NCBI GenBank assembly: GCA_937931785.1 | Contig: CALHAX010000004.1 | Span: 1 to 50,951, forward strand | Source of the DNA: an uncultured Hyphomicrobiaceae bacterium | GTDB lineage: Bacteria; Pseudomonadota; Alphaproteobacteria; Rhizobiales; CALHAX01 | Direction: 5' to 3' | DNA length: 50,951 nt | Shown: positions 43,016-50,951 of the stretch, piece by piece | Position numbering within the stretch: position 1 is the stretch's first letter | Layout of the letters: each line of letters starts with the position of its first letter | Notes under the pieces: model-generated | The model's database searches: none | Seen by the model: the letters and a program-made list of their open reading frames with translations, nothing else | Told to the model about the DNA's origin: nothing | Program-made: the position numbers and the translations under genes

Positions 43016-43534
43016 TCAGTAACCAAGGCGTTTCACGAATTTGCAAACCCGCGCATCACCATAGTGATCGTAAACAAGGTCTGTGCGCCAGACGTAATCT
43101 TCGCCATAAACCCGTGCACACTTGCGTTTCGCAGCCCGATAGCCATTGCCGCGATGCGCATAAACCGGCTCGTGATCATAACGGCGGCGGTCATAATGAC
43201 GGTTCGCGAGAATTGCTGCACCGAGAATTCCGATACCGATCCCGATCGCTGCATTCCTGCGCTTGCGACGACGGCTCTTCCGGCGCTGGACCGCATAGTT
43301 GTTATAGCCCCGGCGACCAGCTCGGCCTCCGCGACCGCGCCGACCGACGCGGCCATTCCGACCAGCAACCTGAATAATGTTGGAGGTCGCATCCGTGCTG
43401 ATATCACCAAGTGTAGCAACACCACCAAGGCCGGCAGCGGATGCCGGTGCTGCAGCCAACAGTCCCACAGCCAGGACAGGCGCCATCAGTGAAGCCTTGA
43501 AACCAAAATGTGTTCGTTTGTTCGCGAGTGTCAT
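43016..43534 (-). CDS. Exported arginine/glycine-rich protein
   Basis: 172 residues from the ATG at 43534 with GAGGAG upstream; the frame runs to 43717 without similarity. A signal peptide (LMAPVLAVGLLAAAPASAA) is followed by RG repeats (GRNGRVGRRGRGGRAGRRGY) and a basic stretch. A glycine-zipper-like hydrophobic segment AIGIGIGILGAAILAN comes next, then a C-terminal domain with two cysteines (KRKCARVYGEDY, DARVCKFVKRLGY). Such a layout (zipper plus basic region) is common in envelope-associated proteins of this order, but no family is assigned. Confidence 0.7.
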   Translation of the reverse strand: MTLANKRTHFGFKASLMAPVLAVGLLAAAPASAAGLGGVATLGDISTDATSNIIQVAGRNGRVGRRGRGGRAGRRGYNNYAVQRRKSRRRKRRNAAIGIGIGILGAAILANRHYDRRRYDHEPVYAHRGNGYRAAKRKCARVYGEDYVWRTDLVYDHYGDARVCKFVKRLGY

Positions 43535-43775
43535 TTCTGAACTCCTCTGTCGACTGGCCCGGTTGCCTCCCAGCGGCGACCGTTTCAACCAGCCTGCGTA
43601 AAAACTTCGTCGGAACCATGTCCGTCGTTGTGTGAAGAGAATGGCATTCATCACCTGAACCGAACCTGAACGCCTTTTTGCGGAATCCCACATTATGAAC
43701 ATGGAGGTGTGAGACAAGATTGTGATGCGGTGGACGCGTTAACGATATGAGCGTTGTCGAAAATCAATCCAGCAG

Positions 43776-44381
43776 CTAGATCGGAAGCCCCTTCTGAAGC
43801 AGACCGTCGATCAATTGTCGTTCAATAATACCTCGGCTATCCCCGCCCCCAAAGCTCAGCAATCCAGAAGAAAACGTCGTTCCAAACGTGACGGCCAAAT
43901 TAACAGTTTGCCCGATCGCCGTCACGAACTGCCGATCATGCAACGCAGTCAGCGGATGAATATACGTCGCCCATAGAATTTCGCGTGCAACGGCATAACG
44001 GCTGTCCAGCGCCGTATCAAAATTCGCTTGCATCAGGCGTTTCATAAGATCCGCAGGCACATCGGCCACCGGCCCGATTGGTACCAGAATGCGCATCCGG
44101 TCATTTTTCGCATCCGTCACAATCATGACAGAGCGCTTCTCGACCTCGAACTGCCAAAAGCCCAAACGCGGACTCTGCGCTTTTTCATCCAGCCGTTTGA
44201 CGATCTCATCCATCCGTTCCAGCGTCATTGTGCCTTCGTGCTCGGGGCTCGGCACCTGAGGTGGTTTTTCCACAGATGGCGGCGTATCGGTTTGCGCAAC
44301 GGCGATTGTTGCGCCAGCAATCCAACCCGCCGCAACGGATGAAACCACCACCACAACAGACAGCAACCTGAACGGCGTCAT
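43776..44381 (-). CDS. Exported or anchored protein of unknown function (201 aa)
   Basis: AGGAGA precedes the ATG at 44381. The hydrophobic start (LLSVVVVVSSVAAGWIAGATIAVAQ) is a signal peptide or anchor. After a proline-rich spacer, residues 55-180 have an alternating helix and strand pattern (LGFWQFEVEKRSVMIVTDAKNDRMRILVPIGPV, DTALDSRYAVAREILWATYIHPL). This resembles the fold of type III secretion chaperone-like or YbjN-like proteins; the similarity is judged by eye. The C-terminus has an SFGGGDSRGIIERQLIDGLL stretch. No partner gene is recognised. Confidence 0.68.
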   Translation of the reverse strand: MTPFRLLSVVVVVSSVAAGWIAGATIAVAQTDTPPSVEKPPQVPSPEHEGTMTLERMDEIVKRLDEKAQSPRLGFWQFEVEKRSVMIVTDAKNDRMRILVPIGPVADVPADLMKRLMQANFDTALDSRYAVAREILWATYIHPLTALHDRQFVTAIGQTVNLAVTFGTTFSSGLLSFGGGDSRGIIERQLIDGLLQKGLPI

Positions 44382-45079
44382 GACAATCTCCTGCGTTCAT
44401 CCAAAGCGAATAGTTCAAAACCGAGTGTAACGCGCGTTCTTCTGGAACTTCCAGTCACGTCCACGTGCAGAACATTTTTTGCGAAATGGCGTGAACCTGA
44501 ACGGGCCATGGCGCGACAAAGAAACAATGGCAGACACAACATGCCGCGAGCTGCAACACGGAGGATGGAAAGCAGATCAGAACATACCCGATTCATTACA
44601 ATGACATATCGTCGATCAGCGCAAAGCCGAAACGGCATACATGTCGACGTGATGAAAAAGCTGCCGCGCTCCAATGCCCGGCAAGGCGGCAGGTCTGGTT
44701 CTCTCAGCCCGCGACCTGTCGTAGCGTGCGTCCACTCTCCCCCACGCCCGACGTGCGCAAGGAAGGCCCTCAACGTCTTCCGCAAAAGGCGTCATGGTTC
44801 GACGAGAACTCAAGACGTGACATGGCCCGCTCCCCAAACGGGTCATAACGCAGCTGGTTCCCGGGTACCGTCGTCTGGTCCGGGAGCCAGTTGTACTTCT
44901 GTGTTTCCGCAACAAATCCATCACACGACATATGCAGTCAGTTCTGTCACCAATGAATTCTGTTCACATGCTGGATTGGATTCCACAGTAATCGATATTC
45001 CGCAGGAGAGAATCGATTTTGCATGACTAATCCTCTGGCGGCACACCTTTGAAGAGGTTCCACCAGAGGATATCTGGGA
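44382..45079. other. 700-base non-coding region containing repeat copy A
   Basis: No credible gene is seen here. The open frames on both strands read as low-complexity basic protein without family patterns. The middle holds a structured repeat (44745-44908) that is found again at 46588-46754. The flanks show nothing further. Confidence 0.6.
44745..44908. repeat. Dispersed structured repeat, copy A
   Basis: About 164 bases, roughly four-fifths identical by eye to copy B (46588-46754) in the same orientation, including a 29-base exact block at 44875-44903. It contains a strong hairpin, CTGGTTCCCGG with CCGGGAGCCAG (44854-44864 and 44880-44890), 10 of 11 Watson-Crick pairs plus one G-U. The corresponding arms in copy B also pair. 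The copies bracket the beta-propeller gene. Confidence 0.82.
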
Positions 45080-46348
45080 CTATTTGACCAAAAGCCCATA
45101 ACTGCCGAGTTTTGGCAAACCAGAAACAGTTTGCTTGTGTTCGAGGTCACCGTTCTCCTTGATGTCGAGTATCATGACCTCTCCTTTATTTCCCACAAGC
45201 TGATAGATCTGCTTTCCATCCCGACTGATCTCAATATCACTGAAGAACAGCATTTCGGAAGCATCCTTGTATGCTGTTTCGTTGATTAACGTGACCGTTC
45301 CATTTTCACGAACTCTGAAAACACTAATCGAGCTCGACAATGCATTCGCAGCCCACACTTTCGTGCCGTCGAGTGATACCGCCACCCAACAGTTTGCAAT
45401 CTGACCACCTTCAATACTCGCACCGGTCAAAGCATCGCCAGAAACAAGAGAGATTTTTCCGGAATCATTCAACTTGTAACTGGACAATGATCCAGTCTGC
45501 CATGAATACAGAGGACTGAGTTTTACTTTGTCTTTATCTGCCCGAAATTTGAAATCGGCAGTAAGAAACCGCGCTTCGGACATCAGGATCGACTTGCCGT
45601 GAACGGCAAAGCCTACCGGGATTGCCTGGAACCGATCACTGGTATCTCGCGGCGAGTCGATCATGGATACAGGCTCGGCAGACAGGTTGCCGTTTTCGGC
45701 AGCGAATATCTTTATTTTCCCAGTCACCAGTTCGTTGACGATGACATACCGTCCATCGGACGAGAACTTAATTGTTGAGGGTCTAGCCTTCAGGTCTCGA
45801 CGGGAACCTTGAACCGGAACCAGTTTACCGCCACTAATCTTAAAAGCACTGATGCTTCCGGCGGCATTGCTCAAGCCAACTGACGCAGCAACCACCATGC
45901 TGCCCTTGACCGCCACACTAATCGGAAACTTGTCTGACGCAGGCGCAACGTTGACAGATTTAAGCGTAAAATCATCCCGCATCTTCATCAGGGAAATGGT
46001 TCCATCCCCTGGATTGACGGCAACCAGATATGAACGATCTTTATTGCCCGCAAGGGAGCCGGCGGAAATAAGTGGATCGTCGCCGTTGGCCAGCGGATTC
46101 GTTTCATCCTTTTTCAAATCCGGCACTTCAAGGTCGCCAGTCCCTTTGCCACCGGTTTCAAATTCACCAATCCGCACATACTTACCATCAGAACCCATCT
46201 TGAAACCGATAACAGAATTCTGCTCTACTTTATTAGTAATCGCATAAAATGCAGGACTGCTCGAAGCCAAAACATGAACGTTTGTATAAAACGTTCCTAA
46301 TAATGCAATCGCGCATATGTGAAGTGTTTTGGTGAAACCAAATTGCAT
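45080..46348 (-). CDS. Exported beta-propeller (lactonase-like) protein, lysine-rich
   Basis: 422 residues from the ATG at 46348, preceded by AGGATCAGG. A signal peptide (TLHICAIALLGTFYTNVHVLAS) precedes about seven WD-like blades. Repeated units such as SSDGRYVIVNELVTGKIKIF, SLDGTKVWAANALSSSISVF and SRDGKQIYQLVGNKGEVMILD match the lactonase/YVTN-type beta-propeller. No catalytic signature can be read. The protein is richer in Lys, Asn and Ser, and the DNA visibly richer in A/T, than its neighbours. With the flanking repeats, this suggests recent acquisition. It is monocistronic on the minus strand. Confidence 0.78.
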   Translation of the reverse strand: MQFGFTKTLHICAIALLGTFYTNVHVLASSSPAFYAITNKVEQNSVIGFKMGSDGKYVRIGEFETGGKGTGDLEVPDLKKDETNPLANGDDPLISAGSLAGNKDRSYLVAVNPGDGTISLMKMRDDFTLKSVNVAPASDKFPISVAVKGSMVVAASVGLSNAAGSISAFKISGGKLVPVQGSRRDLKARPSTIKFSSDGRYVIVNELVTGKIKIFAAENGNLSAEPVSMIDSPRDTSDRFQAIPVGFAVHGKSILMSEARFLTADFKFRADKDKVKLSPLYSWQTGSLSSYKLNDSGKISLVSGDALTGASIEGGQIANCWVAVSLDGTKVWAANALSSSISVFRVRENGTVTLINETAYKDASEMLFFSDIEISRDGKQIYQLVGNKGEVMILDIKENGDLEHKQTVSGLPKLGSYGLLVK

Positions 46349-46765
46349 CGAACCTGATCCTTTTCTGCTGTTGTGACGTACGGGTTCGGGCAAGTCGTAG
46401 CATTGGTCAGTTCGTCACAACCAATCATAAAGGCGTGTTCTCTTTGTAACAAATACGCGAACCTCCAACGGGGCATCGTTGTCTCTAATAACTCTCCATC
46501 GCCTCGACACTCATCAGCAAACGGAGTTCCATCTGAATTTTTATCCGCTCCAGCCCCCTCTCGCGCATTGCACGCGAACTCTGCTCTGCCCCGGCGCACG
46601 CAAGGAAGGCACCCAACGTCTTCCGCAACAGGCATCACGCTTCGACGAGAACCCCAGACGTTGACATGGCCCGATCCCCAAACGGGTCGTGAACACAGCC
46701 AGCTCCTGGGCACCACCGCCTGGTCCGGGAGCCAGTTGTACTTCTGTGGTTCTGGAATAAGTTCG
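46349..46765. other. 416-base gap containing repeat copy B
   Basis: Between the propeller gene start and the glutaredoxin gene end. The part nearest the glutaredoxin stop is repeat copy B; the part nearest the propeller gene presumably holds its promoter. No gene is seen. Confidence 0.6.
46588..46754. repeat. Dispersed structured repeat, copy B
   Basis: Direct repeat of copy A, with a 29-base exact block at 46720-46748 and several short indels elsewhere. Its hairpin arms GCTCCTGG and CCGGGAGC (46702-46709, 46725-46732) pair with one G-U wobble. It ends 11 bases before the glutaredoxin stop codon. Confidence 0.82.
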
Positions 46766-47422
46766 TCAGGCGGCGAGTGCAGCCGGCTCTGCCGTAAATG
46801 AACCCTGCCCGCGCTCCGGCTTGGACTCACCAGTGTCGATCGCCAGAATGTCAGCAAGTTGCTCTGCGCCACCAATATAAACTCCGTCAATCCAGATTTG
46901 CGGCACGGTGATTGGAGTTTTGGGACCGACAATCGGTTTCACGCGATTGATCATTTCATATAAAGCGCGAGGATTTTTCACGACATCATGATAGTGATAA
47001 TCGAACCCGACATCATCCATGATGCTTTTCGCCTGCACGCAATGTGGGCAGGTCGCTTTCCCGAATACATGTGTACCCGACATCCCAAACCGCTCGGTGT
47101 AAGCCGAGATCACGGCTTCGGCGAGCACACCGCGATTGAGTGCATGCCCTTGCCCGATGATCTTGCCTTCCACCATCACAATTGGCGCATGCCACCCACC
47201 CTTGAACAGCGGTTTCCACCAGTTCGACAACCAATCGAGTGTTTCCAGTTCCACCGGCACACCGGCCAACTCGGTTTTCATCGTGTCCTGAATAACGTCA
47301 CTGGTGAGTGCGCATTCCCCGCACGGAATGTTGACCTTGAACGGTCCCCACTTCCCGGCCCACCGATAGAGCGTGATCTTGATGGGCGCAGGGGGGGTAG
47401 ATGCGGGGGTCCGTGAGTTCAT
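46766..47422 (-). CDS. Two-domain glutaredoxin-like protein
   Basis: 218 residues from the ATG at 47422. The C-terminal half is a glutaredoxin: HVFGKATCPHCVQAKSIMDDVGF (CPHC, 125-128), then TVPQIWIDGVYIGGAEQL as the glutathione-binding loop. The N-terminal half looks like a second thioredoxin-fold unit, with CGEC at 34-37 in VNIPCGECALT and a later WHAPIVMVEGKIIGQGHALN resembling the cis-proline region. So it may be a fused pair of redox modules. The gene starts 64 bases from a Crp-type palindrome, which probably lies in its promoter. Confidence 0.85.
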   Translation of the reverse strand: MNSRTPASTPPAPIKITLYRWAGKWGPFKVNIPCGECALTSDVIQDTMKTELAGVPVELETLDWLSNWWKPLFKGGWHAPIVMVEGKIIGQGHALNRGVLAEAVISAYTERFGMSGTHVFGKATCPHCVQAKSIMDDVGFDYHYHDVVKNPRALYEMINRVKPIVGPKTPITVPQIWIDGVYIGGAEQLADILAIDTGESKPERGQGSFTAEPAALAA

Positions 47423-47485
47423 GCCTGTAATCTCCAATGCACATTGTCTGTTGCACTTTGGGTATCAAGCAGGGTCTCCCCGATG

Positions 47486-47501
47486 TGTGACGTGGATCAC
47501 A
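47486..47501. promoter_or_regulatory. Crp/Fnr-type palindromic operator
   Basis: TGTGA-CGTGGA-TCACA, perfect half-sites with Crp spacing. It is 64-79 bases upstream of the glutaredoxin ATG. A second gene starts at 47801 on the same strand and ends at 47547, so the site lies between two minus-strand genes and would mainly control the glutaredoxin. Confidence 0.72.
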
Positions 47502-47546
47502 TATTGCACCCCGGCCGTTCACAAGCACGCGAGGCAAGAGCTGCGT

Positions 47547-47801
47547 TTAGCGGAACGCCACCGCTGCAATTGAGCCGATCAGCATGGCAATCACAACGAT
47601 CCACACAATGGTTCCCGTCATGGCGCCCTTCTTGCCACGCACGCTGCGACGTTTGAATTCCTCGTTGATCATCGCCAGGATCTCGGGGTCTTCGGTGTCT
47701 TCCTGCAGATCCGCCAACTCATCGTCATCAAGTTGGTCGATAATTTTTCGCGGATCGCTCGCCGAAGCAATCGCCGCCGTGATGGCGCCAAGATCGAACA
47801 T
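47547..47801 (-). CDS. Small membrane-anchored protein (84 aa)
   Basis: The ATG at 47801 follows GGAG. The N-terminal half is acidic and helical (IIDQLDDDELADLQEDTEDPEILAMINEEF); the short basic RRSVRGKKG precedes a single C-terminal membrane helix (TGTIVWIVVIAMLIGSIAAVAF). This resembles a cytoplasm-facing tail-anchored protein. The family is unknown. It lies upstream of the glutaredoxin gene with a Crp-type palindrome between them. Confidence 0.65.
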   Translation of the reverse strand: MFDLGAITAAIASASDPRKIIDQLDDDELADLQEDTEDPEILAMINEEFKRRSVRGKKGAMTGTIVWIVVIAMLIGSIAAVAFR

Positions 47802-48215
47802 GATGGGACGTCTCCGTAGACACATGAGGACATATCGTAGCGGTTATGCCACGCCGCAGATCAGTTGTCGCGAAGGATATTGCGAGACATCAAGAGCATG
47901 CAGAGCCCACCCCGTTAACGGCAAATGCCAAAACTCACTGCGGTAATCCGAGTCTATGGTTCGCCCATCCAATCTGTAACAAACGCTCTGACGCAGACGT
48001 CAGTCGGTAGATGATTCTAATCTCCAGCGCGTATGACGGAGGCGTCACAGGGAGGGGTGTGGGCTGCTTGGACGTTATCGAGTTCCAGGCAAGTTCACGT
48101 GACGAATTGAAACCTCAAACAGCGCCCAGGTACACCGAGTCCAATCGCCAGTCGATGGAAACTCTACGGCCCATGGACGCGCCATTTGCGCATTGAGGGA
48201 ACGGGACGAAATACC
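47802..48215. other. Non-coding gap between divergent genes
   Basis: About 410 bases with no convincing gene. The short open frames here lack ribosome sites and protein-like composition. Nothing else was recognised apart from the presumed promoters of the two flanking genes. Confidence 0.5.
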
Positions 48216-48770
48216 ATGATCACCAGCACAGCTTACGTAACCATCGAGCGAGACGGTCACCTGGAATTACCAATTCGGCTGCATGAGCGCCCATCACGCT
48301 GGAAGACAGCAACATTCCTCAGCGCACTGCTTCCGGCGTTTCTCCTGGTATCCGTACCGCCCGTGATCGTGGCTGGCTATTTCCTCACCCGCAATTCTGA
48401 CGTCGTGGCGAATCTGAGTGCTAGCCCCATTCTCATTGGCGAATGCCTGTTTGCCCTCCTCCTGAGTGCGGCTTTGATCTGGGTTCTCGCAACCCATGTC
48501 ATTCCACGCACCTTTCGTTCACGCGTGATCACCATTGGTTCGAAGTCCGTGACGGTACGACAGAAGGGGCTCTTTGGCCGCAGGGAATGGACGGAACCGC
48601 TCTCGCAATTCCAGGGCGTGACCCGGGAAGTCACACCGACATTCGGCGGCTGGCAGCAACGCCTCGTGTTGCAGCACCCACGCGTTGAGCGAAACATCGC
48701 CCTGTGGGCCGGAAGCACCATTCCCGATCATCTCGAAGAGAATTTTGCGGCGCTTTGTTCGCGCGGGTAG
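48216..48770 (+). CDS. Membrane protein with two helices and a PH-like cytoplasmic part
   Basis: 184 residues from the ATG at 48216. Hydrophobic helices lie near 33-57 (FLSALLPAFLLVSVPPVIVAGYFL) and 72-96 (ILIGECLFALLLSAALIWVLATHVI). Residues 100-180 contain a beta-rich region (VITIGSKSVTVRQKGLFGRREWTEPLSQFQGV, LVLQHPRVERNIALWAG), which resembles bacterial PH-like domains in membrane proteins. The function is unknown. It precedes the restriction-modification pair by 170 bases. Confidence 0.7.
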   Translation: MITSTAYVTIERDGHLELPIRLHERPSRWKTATFLSALLPAFLLVSVPPVIVAGYFLTRNSDVVANLSASPILIGECLFALLLSAALIWVLATHVIPRTFRSRVITIGSKSVTVRQKGLFGRREWTEPLSQFQGVTREVTPTFGGWQQRLVLQHPRVERNIALWAGSTIPDHLEENFAALCSRG

Positions 48771-48940
48771 GTGCTGGCACAGAGCTGCTTGGGTCGGCGG
48801 CACGGTCGCTTTCACCGCCTGTATTTCATCGACATTGCGGCAACATGAAGAAGGTGATAAACCTTCGTGTTCCCGCTTTGTTCAACGCCATCATTCGTTG
48901 AACCATTGTGCACCGAGCGGGAATCGATGAGGTTCTTTTA

Positions 48941-49927
48941 ATGCAGGGATATTCGTTGGAATTGTGTGCAGGAGCGGGTGGTCAAGCTCTCGGGCTTGAG
49001 CAAGCTGGCTTCGAACATGTCGGTCTGGTTGAAATCGATCCACATGCTTGCGCAACGCTTAGGCTGAATCGTCCAGAATGGTGCGTTCACGAGGACGATC
49101 TCAATACGTTTGATGCCCGACTGTATAAGGGCATTGACTTGGTGGCAGGCGGTTTTCCATGTCCACCATTTTCAATCGCCGGCAAACAGCTTGGAGCAGA
49201 CGACGACCGTGATCTTTTTCCTATTGGGTTGCGAATTGCAGATGAAGTTCGCCCGAAAGCTATAATGATCGAAAATGTTAAAGGTCTACTAAGTCCTCGA
49301 TTCGAGGATTACAGATGTGACATCAACTCAGAGCTCGAGAAACTCGGTTACAGGACGTTTTGGAAATTGCTAAACGCCGCCGACTATGGCGTTGCGCAAC
49401 TGAGACCCCGTGTTCTAATCGTAGCGCTTCGTAAGCCATATGCAGATAATTTCTCTTGGCCTTCCCCGGCGAGGCGACAAGCAAAAGTTGGAAGCACACT
49501 TATCGATCTCATGAAGACGCGAGGTTGGAGAGACGCTGACGCTTGGAAGGACGGGGCATTGAGTATCGGACCAACAATTGTCGGCGGATCTAAAAAACAT
49601 GGTGGACCTGATCTGGGTCCAACACGCGCGCGAAAAGCCTGGGCTGAATTAGGTGTAGATGGTCTTGGTATCGCAAATGATGCACCTGACGAAGATTTTT
49701 CTGGAATGCCGAGACTTACAAATAGAATGGTTGCTCGATTGCAAGGTTTCCCTGACTCATGGCAATTTTCGGGGAAAAAAACAAATACATATCGCCAAAT
49801 CGGTAACGCAATGCCAGCACCATTAGCCAATGCAGTGTCAAAACAAATTGCAATAGCAATCAATAAGGGAATTAAAAACAGGCCCGTCCGTTCACAGCAA
49901 TCGCAGTGGCAGGCCGCATTATTGTGA
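48941..49927 (+). CDS. DNA (cytosine-5) methyltransferase
   Basis: 328 residues from the ATG at 48941; a GTG at 48908 is in frame but the TGAGG site favours the ATG. Motif I is ELCAGAGGQALGLEQAGF. Motif IV is GGFPCPPFSIAGK with the catalytic Cys74, motif VI is MIENVKGL (Glu111), motif VIII is QLRPR (153-157), and motifs IX/X lie near RLTNRMVARLQGFPDSWQF and YRQIGNAMPAPLANAV. The target-recognition region lies between motifs VIII and IX and gives no readable specificity. The stop overlaps the GTG of an HNH endonuclease gene, forming a type II-like pair. The DNA is richer in A/T than its neighbours, as often seen in transferred modification genes. Confidence 0.95.
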   Translation: MQGYSLELCAGAGGQALGLEQAGFEHVGLVEIDPHACATLRLNRPEWCVHEDDLNTFDARLYKGIDLVAGGFPCPPFSIAGKQLGADDDRDLFPIGLRIADEVRPKAIMIENVKGLLSPRFEDYRCDINSELEKLGYRTFWKLLNAADYGVAQLRPRVLIVALRKPYADNFSWPSPARRQAKVGSTLIDLMKTRGWRDADAWKDGALSIGPTIVGGSKKHGGPDLGPTRARKAWAELGVDGLGIANDAPDEDFSGMPRLTNRMVARLQGFPDSWQFSGKKTNTYRQIGNAMPAPLANAVSKQIAIAINKGIKNRPVRSQQSQWQAALL

Positions 49928-50472
49928 GCGCGAGAGATAGGCTACTCGATTATTTTTTAAGCAATGTTGGCGAAGTCGTTGACTCCAAAGCCTTATCGAC
50001 TGTGGCAGGAATATCGGAATGGGCAAGAAGGGTAAGGGAACTTCGTAATGAACATGGATATCAAATCCTAACACACAATGACCGAGCAGATCTGAAGCCA
50101 GGTGAATATATCTTGCAAAGTCCTGTTCCATCACCAGCGTTCGAAAGAGCAATTTCAAAAGAGCTGCGGGCGCTAGTGTTGGACAGGAATGGGTTCACTT
50201 GCCAAATGTGTGGCGCGGGCGCTGGTGAACCACACCCGACTGATCCCTCAAGGACAACGAGATTACACATCGGACACATAGTTGACAAATCAATGGGCGG
50301 TACAGACGAGTATTCCAACCTCCGCGCCCTTTGTTCTGTTTGCAACGAGGGGGCCTCAAACCTCACGAACGAACGTCCAGGGGCCATAAAGCTCCTTTCG
50401 CAAATCAGACGGGCGAACATAGCCGATCAAAAAGTTGTGCTTGAGTTTCTGGTGCGAAAATTCTCTGAGTAA
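49924..50472 (+). CDS. HNH-type restriction endonuclease with winged-helix N-terminus
   Basis: 182 residues from the GTG at 49924, overlapping the methyltransferase stop as GTGA; a GTG at 49906 is also possible. Residues 1-65 form a winged helix-like region (DRLLDYFLSNVGEVVDSKAL, then SEWARRVRELRNEHGY). The HNH zinc domain has CxxC (93 and 96), His115 and His118 in LHIGHIVDKSMGG, Asn132 in YSNL, and a second CxxCN (137-141). This is the arrangement of McrA-like or type II HNH nucleases. Coupling to the methyltransferase suggests a protective modification system. Specificity is unknown. Confidence 0.88.
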   Translation: MSARDRLLDYFLSNVGEVVDSKALSTVAGISEWARRVRELRNEHGYQILTHNDRADLKPGEYILQSPVPSPAFERAISKELRALVLDRNGFTCQMCGAGAGEPHPTDPSRTTRLHIGHIVDKSMGGTDEYSNLRALCSVCNEGASNLTNERPGAIKLLSQIRRANIADQKVVLEFLVRKFSE

Positions 50473-50474
50473 AC

Positions 50475-50951
50475 TCACTTCTTCCCACCCTTGCGATATT
50501 TCGCGCGGGCGTCCTGCCCCGGTTTCCCCATGGAACTGCGTCCGCGCGGGCGCTTCGTGGGAGCATCGCCCTGCACGGGCACCGAAATACTCGCGTGCGG
50601 CCCCATTTCATCCAGCGTTGGCTTGTGCGGCCCACGGATTTTTTCTCCGTAAGCGCCAGCCTTGTCCGTCACCTGATACTGACGCGCCAGCGGATCATCC
50701 ATGACGGCGAGTTCTGTGGCACGCAGGCGCTTCAACTCATCGCGCAGCCGTGCCGCTTCCTCGAACTCCAGATCAGCCGCCGCATCGCGCATGCGCTTCT
50801 CGATGTCGGCGATGACCGTTTCAAGATTGTGCCCGATGGTGGCCTGCGATGTCTCACTCGCCCCACCGACACCGGCATCGACCGTGACGTGATCCCCCTC
50901 GTAGATCGACTCCATGATGTCGCCGATCTGCTTCTTGACCGACTCCGGCGT
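50475..50951 (-). CDS. uvrB: Excinuclease ABC subunit B, 5' truncated (C-terminal end only)
   Basis: Nucleotide-excision repair helicase subunit. The window contains only the last 158 codons. The frame is open to the window edge and begins [25 protein letters not shown], which matches the conserved UvrB segment. The UVR motif follows in [37 protein letters not shown], the UvrC-interacting helix pair. The tail ([28 protein letters not shown]) is basic and probably disordered. The HNH nuclease gene ends 2 bases from the uvrB stop, so the transferred pair inserted directly at its 3' end. Confidence 0.95.
   Translation of the reverse strand, partial: TPESVKKQIGDIMESIYEGDHVTVDAGVGGASETSQATIGHNLETVIADIEKRMRDAAADLEFEEAARLRDELKRLRATELAVMDDPLARQYQVTDKAGAYGEKIRGPHKPTLDEMGPHASISVPVQGDAPTKRPRGRSSMGKPGQDARAKYRKGGKK

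Noticed and set aside
44508-45026. A 172-codon plus-strand frame covering repeat copy A
   Set aside because: Low-complexity, Ser/Arg/Pro-rich translation; the region is explained by the repeat, which has indels between copies that would break any shared frame.
1-50951. tRNA, rRNA, CRISPR arrays and insertion sequences
   Set aside because: No tRNA-like T-arm or acceptor pairing, no rRNA segments, no regularly spaced repeats, and no transposase or terminal inverted repeats were recognised on either strand.

Overview
The window looks like a chromosomal segment of an alphaproteobacterium, most likely a member of the Hyphomicrobiales (Rhizobiales). The evidence is the gene order thrS, yidD, NifU-like scaffold, divergent folE and hisI, the cysE/DUF3126 neighbourhood, a PAS_5-type protein, an LapG-like (BTLCP) peptidase, and an imelysin/DUF1513 pair. 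Base composition is moderately GC-rich and most genes have good Shine-Dalgarno sequences. No rRNA, tRNA, CRISPR array, prophage or insertion sequence was found. Genus cannot be read from the sequence.

Layout. 1-8 kb: the 3' end of a formylglycine-generating-enzyme-like gene, two tandem EamA/DMT exporters, a SAM methyltransferase and a complete tctC-tctB-tctA tricarboxylate transporter. 7.7-13.3 kb: a membrane protein with a primase-like C-terminal winged helix, a 650-base non-coding region with DnaA-box-like and inverted-repeat sequences, a very basic peptidoglycan-binding-like protein, a DUF3307 membrane protein, NAD kinase and a lytic transglycosylase. 13.5-21.4 kb: a catabolic island. It holds MaoC hydratase, CitE-like lyase, Rieske ferredoxin with amidohydrolase, nitronate monooxygenase with a divergent HxlR regulator and twin palindromic operators, an enolase-superfamily enzyme, a Crp/Fnr regulator, a flavin reductase and a nitroreductase. 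21.6-27.7 kb: two paralogous exported von Willebrand A proteins (the second has lost most of its metal site), a Tat-exported dioxygenase-like protein, and an unusual ParA ATPase overlapping a small partner gene.

27.7-41 kb is mostly housekeeping. DUF1513 and imelysin genes are followed by a 36-codon remnant of a di-haem oxidoreductase abutting thrS. Then come thrS, yidD, the Fe-S scaffold, folE, hisI, a PAS protein, a double-PilZ protein beside an LapG-like periplasmic peptidase, gamma-carbonic anhydrase, a membrane protein, a tandemly duplicated DUF3126 protein, cysE, a cold-shock protein and a metallo-beta-lactamase-fold hydrolase. 41-48.8 kb is rich in small secreted or membrane proteins of unknown role. 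It includes a lysine-rich beta-propeller gene bracketed by two copies of a roughly 165-bp structured repeat, and a two-domain glutaredoxin with a Crp-type palindrome upstream. 48.9-50.5 kb carries an A/T-richer restriction-modification pair (C5 methyltransferase plus HNH endonuclease) wedged against the 3' end of uvrB, which runs off the window.

The strongest unusual observations are the decayed VWA paralogue, the deletion scar behind thrS, the twin HxlR-type operators, the repeat-bracketed propeller gene, the ParA-like ATPase lacking its signature lysine, and the membrane protein with a primase-like tail. None of these proves a new system; each is stated with its check.
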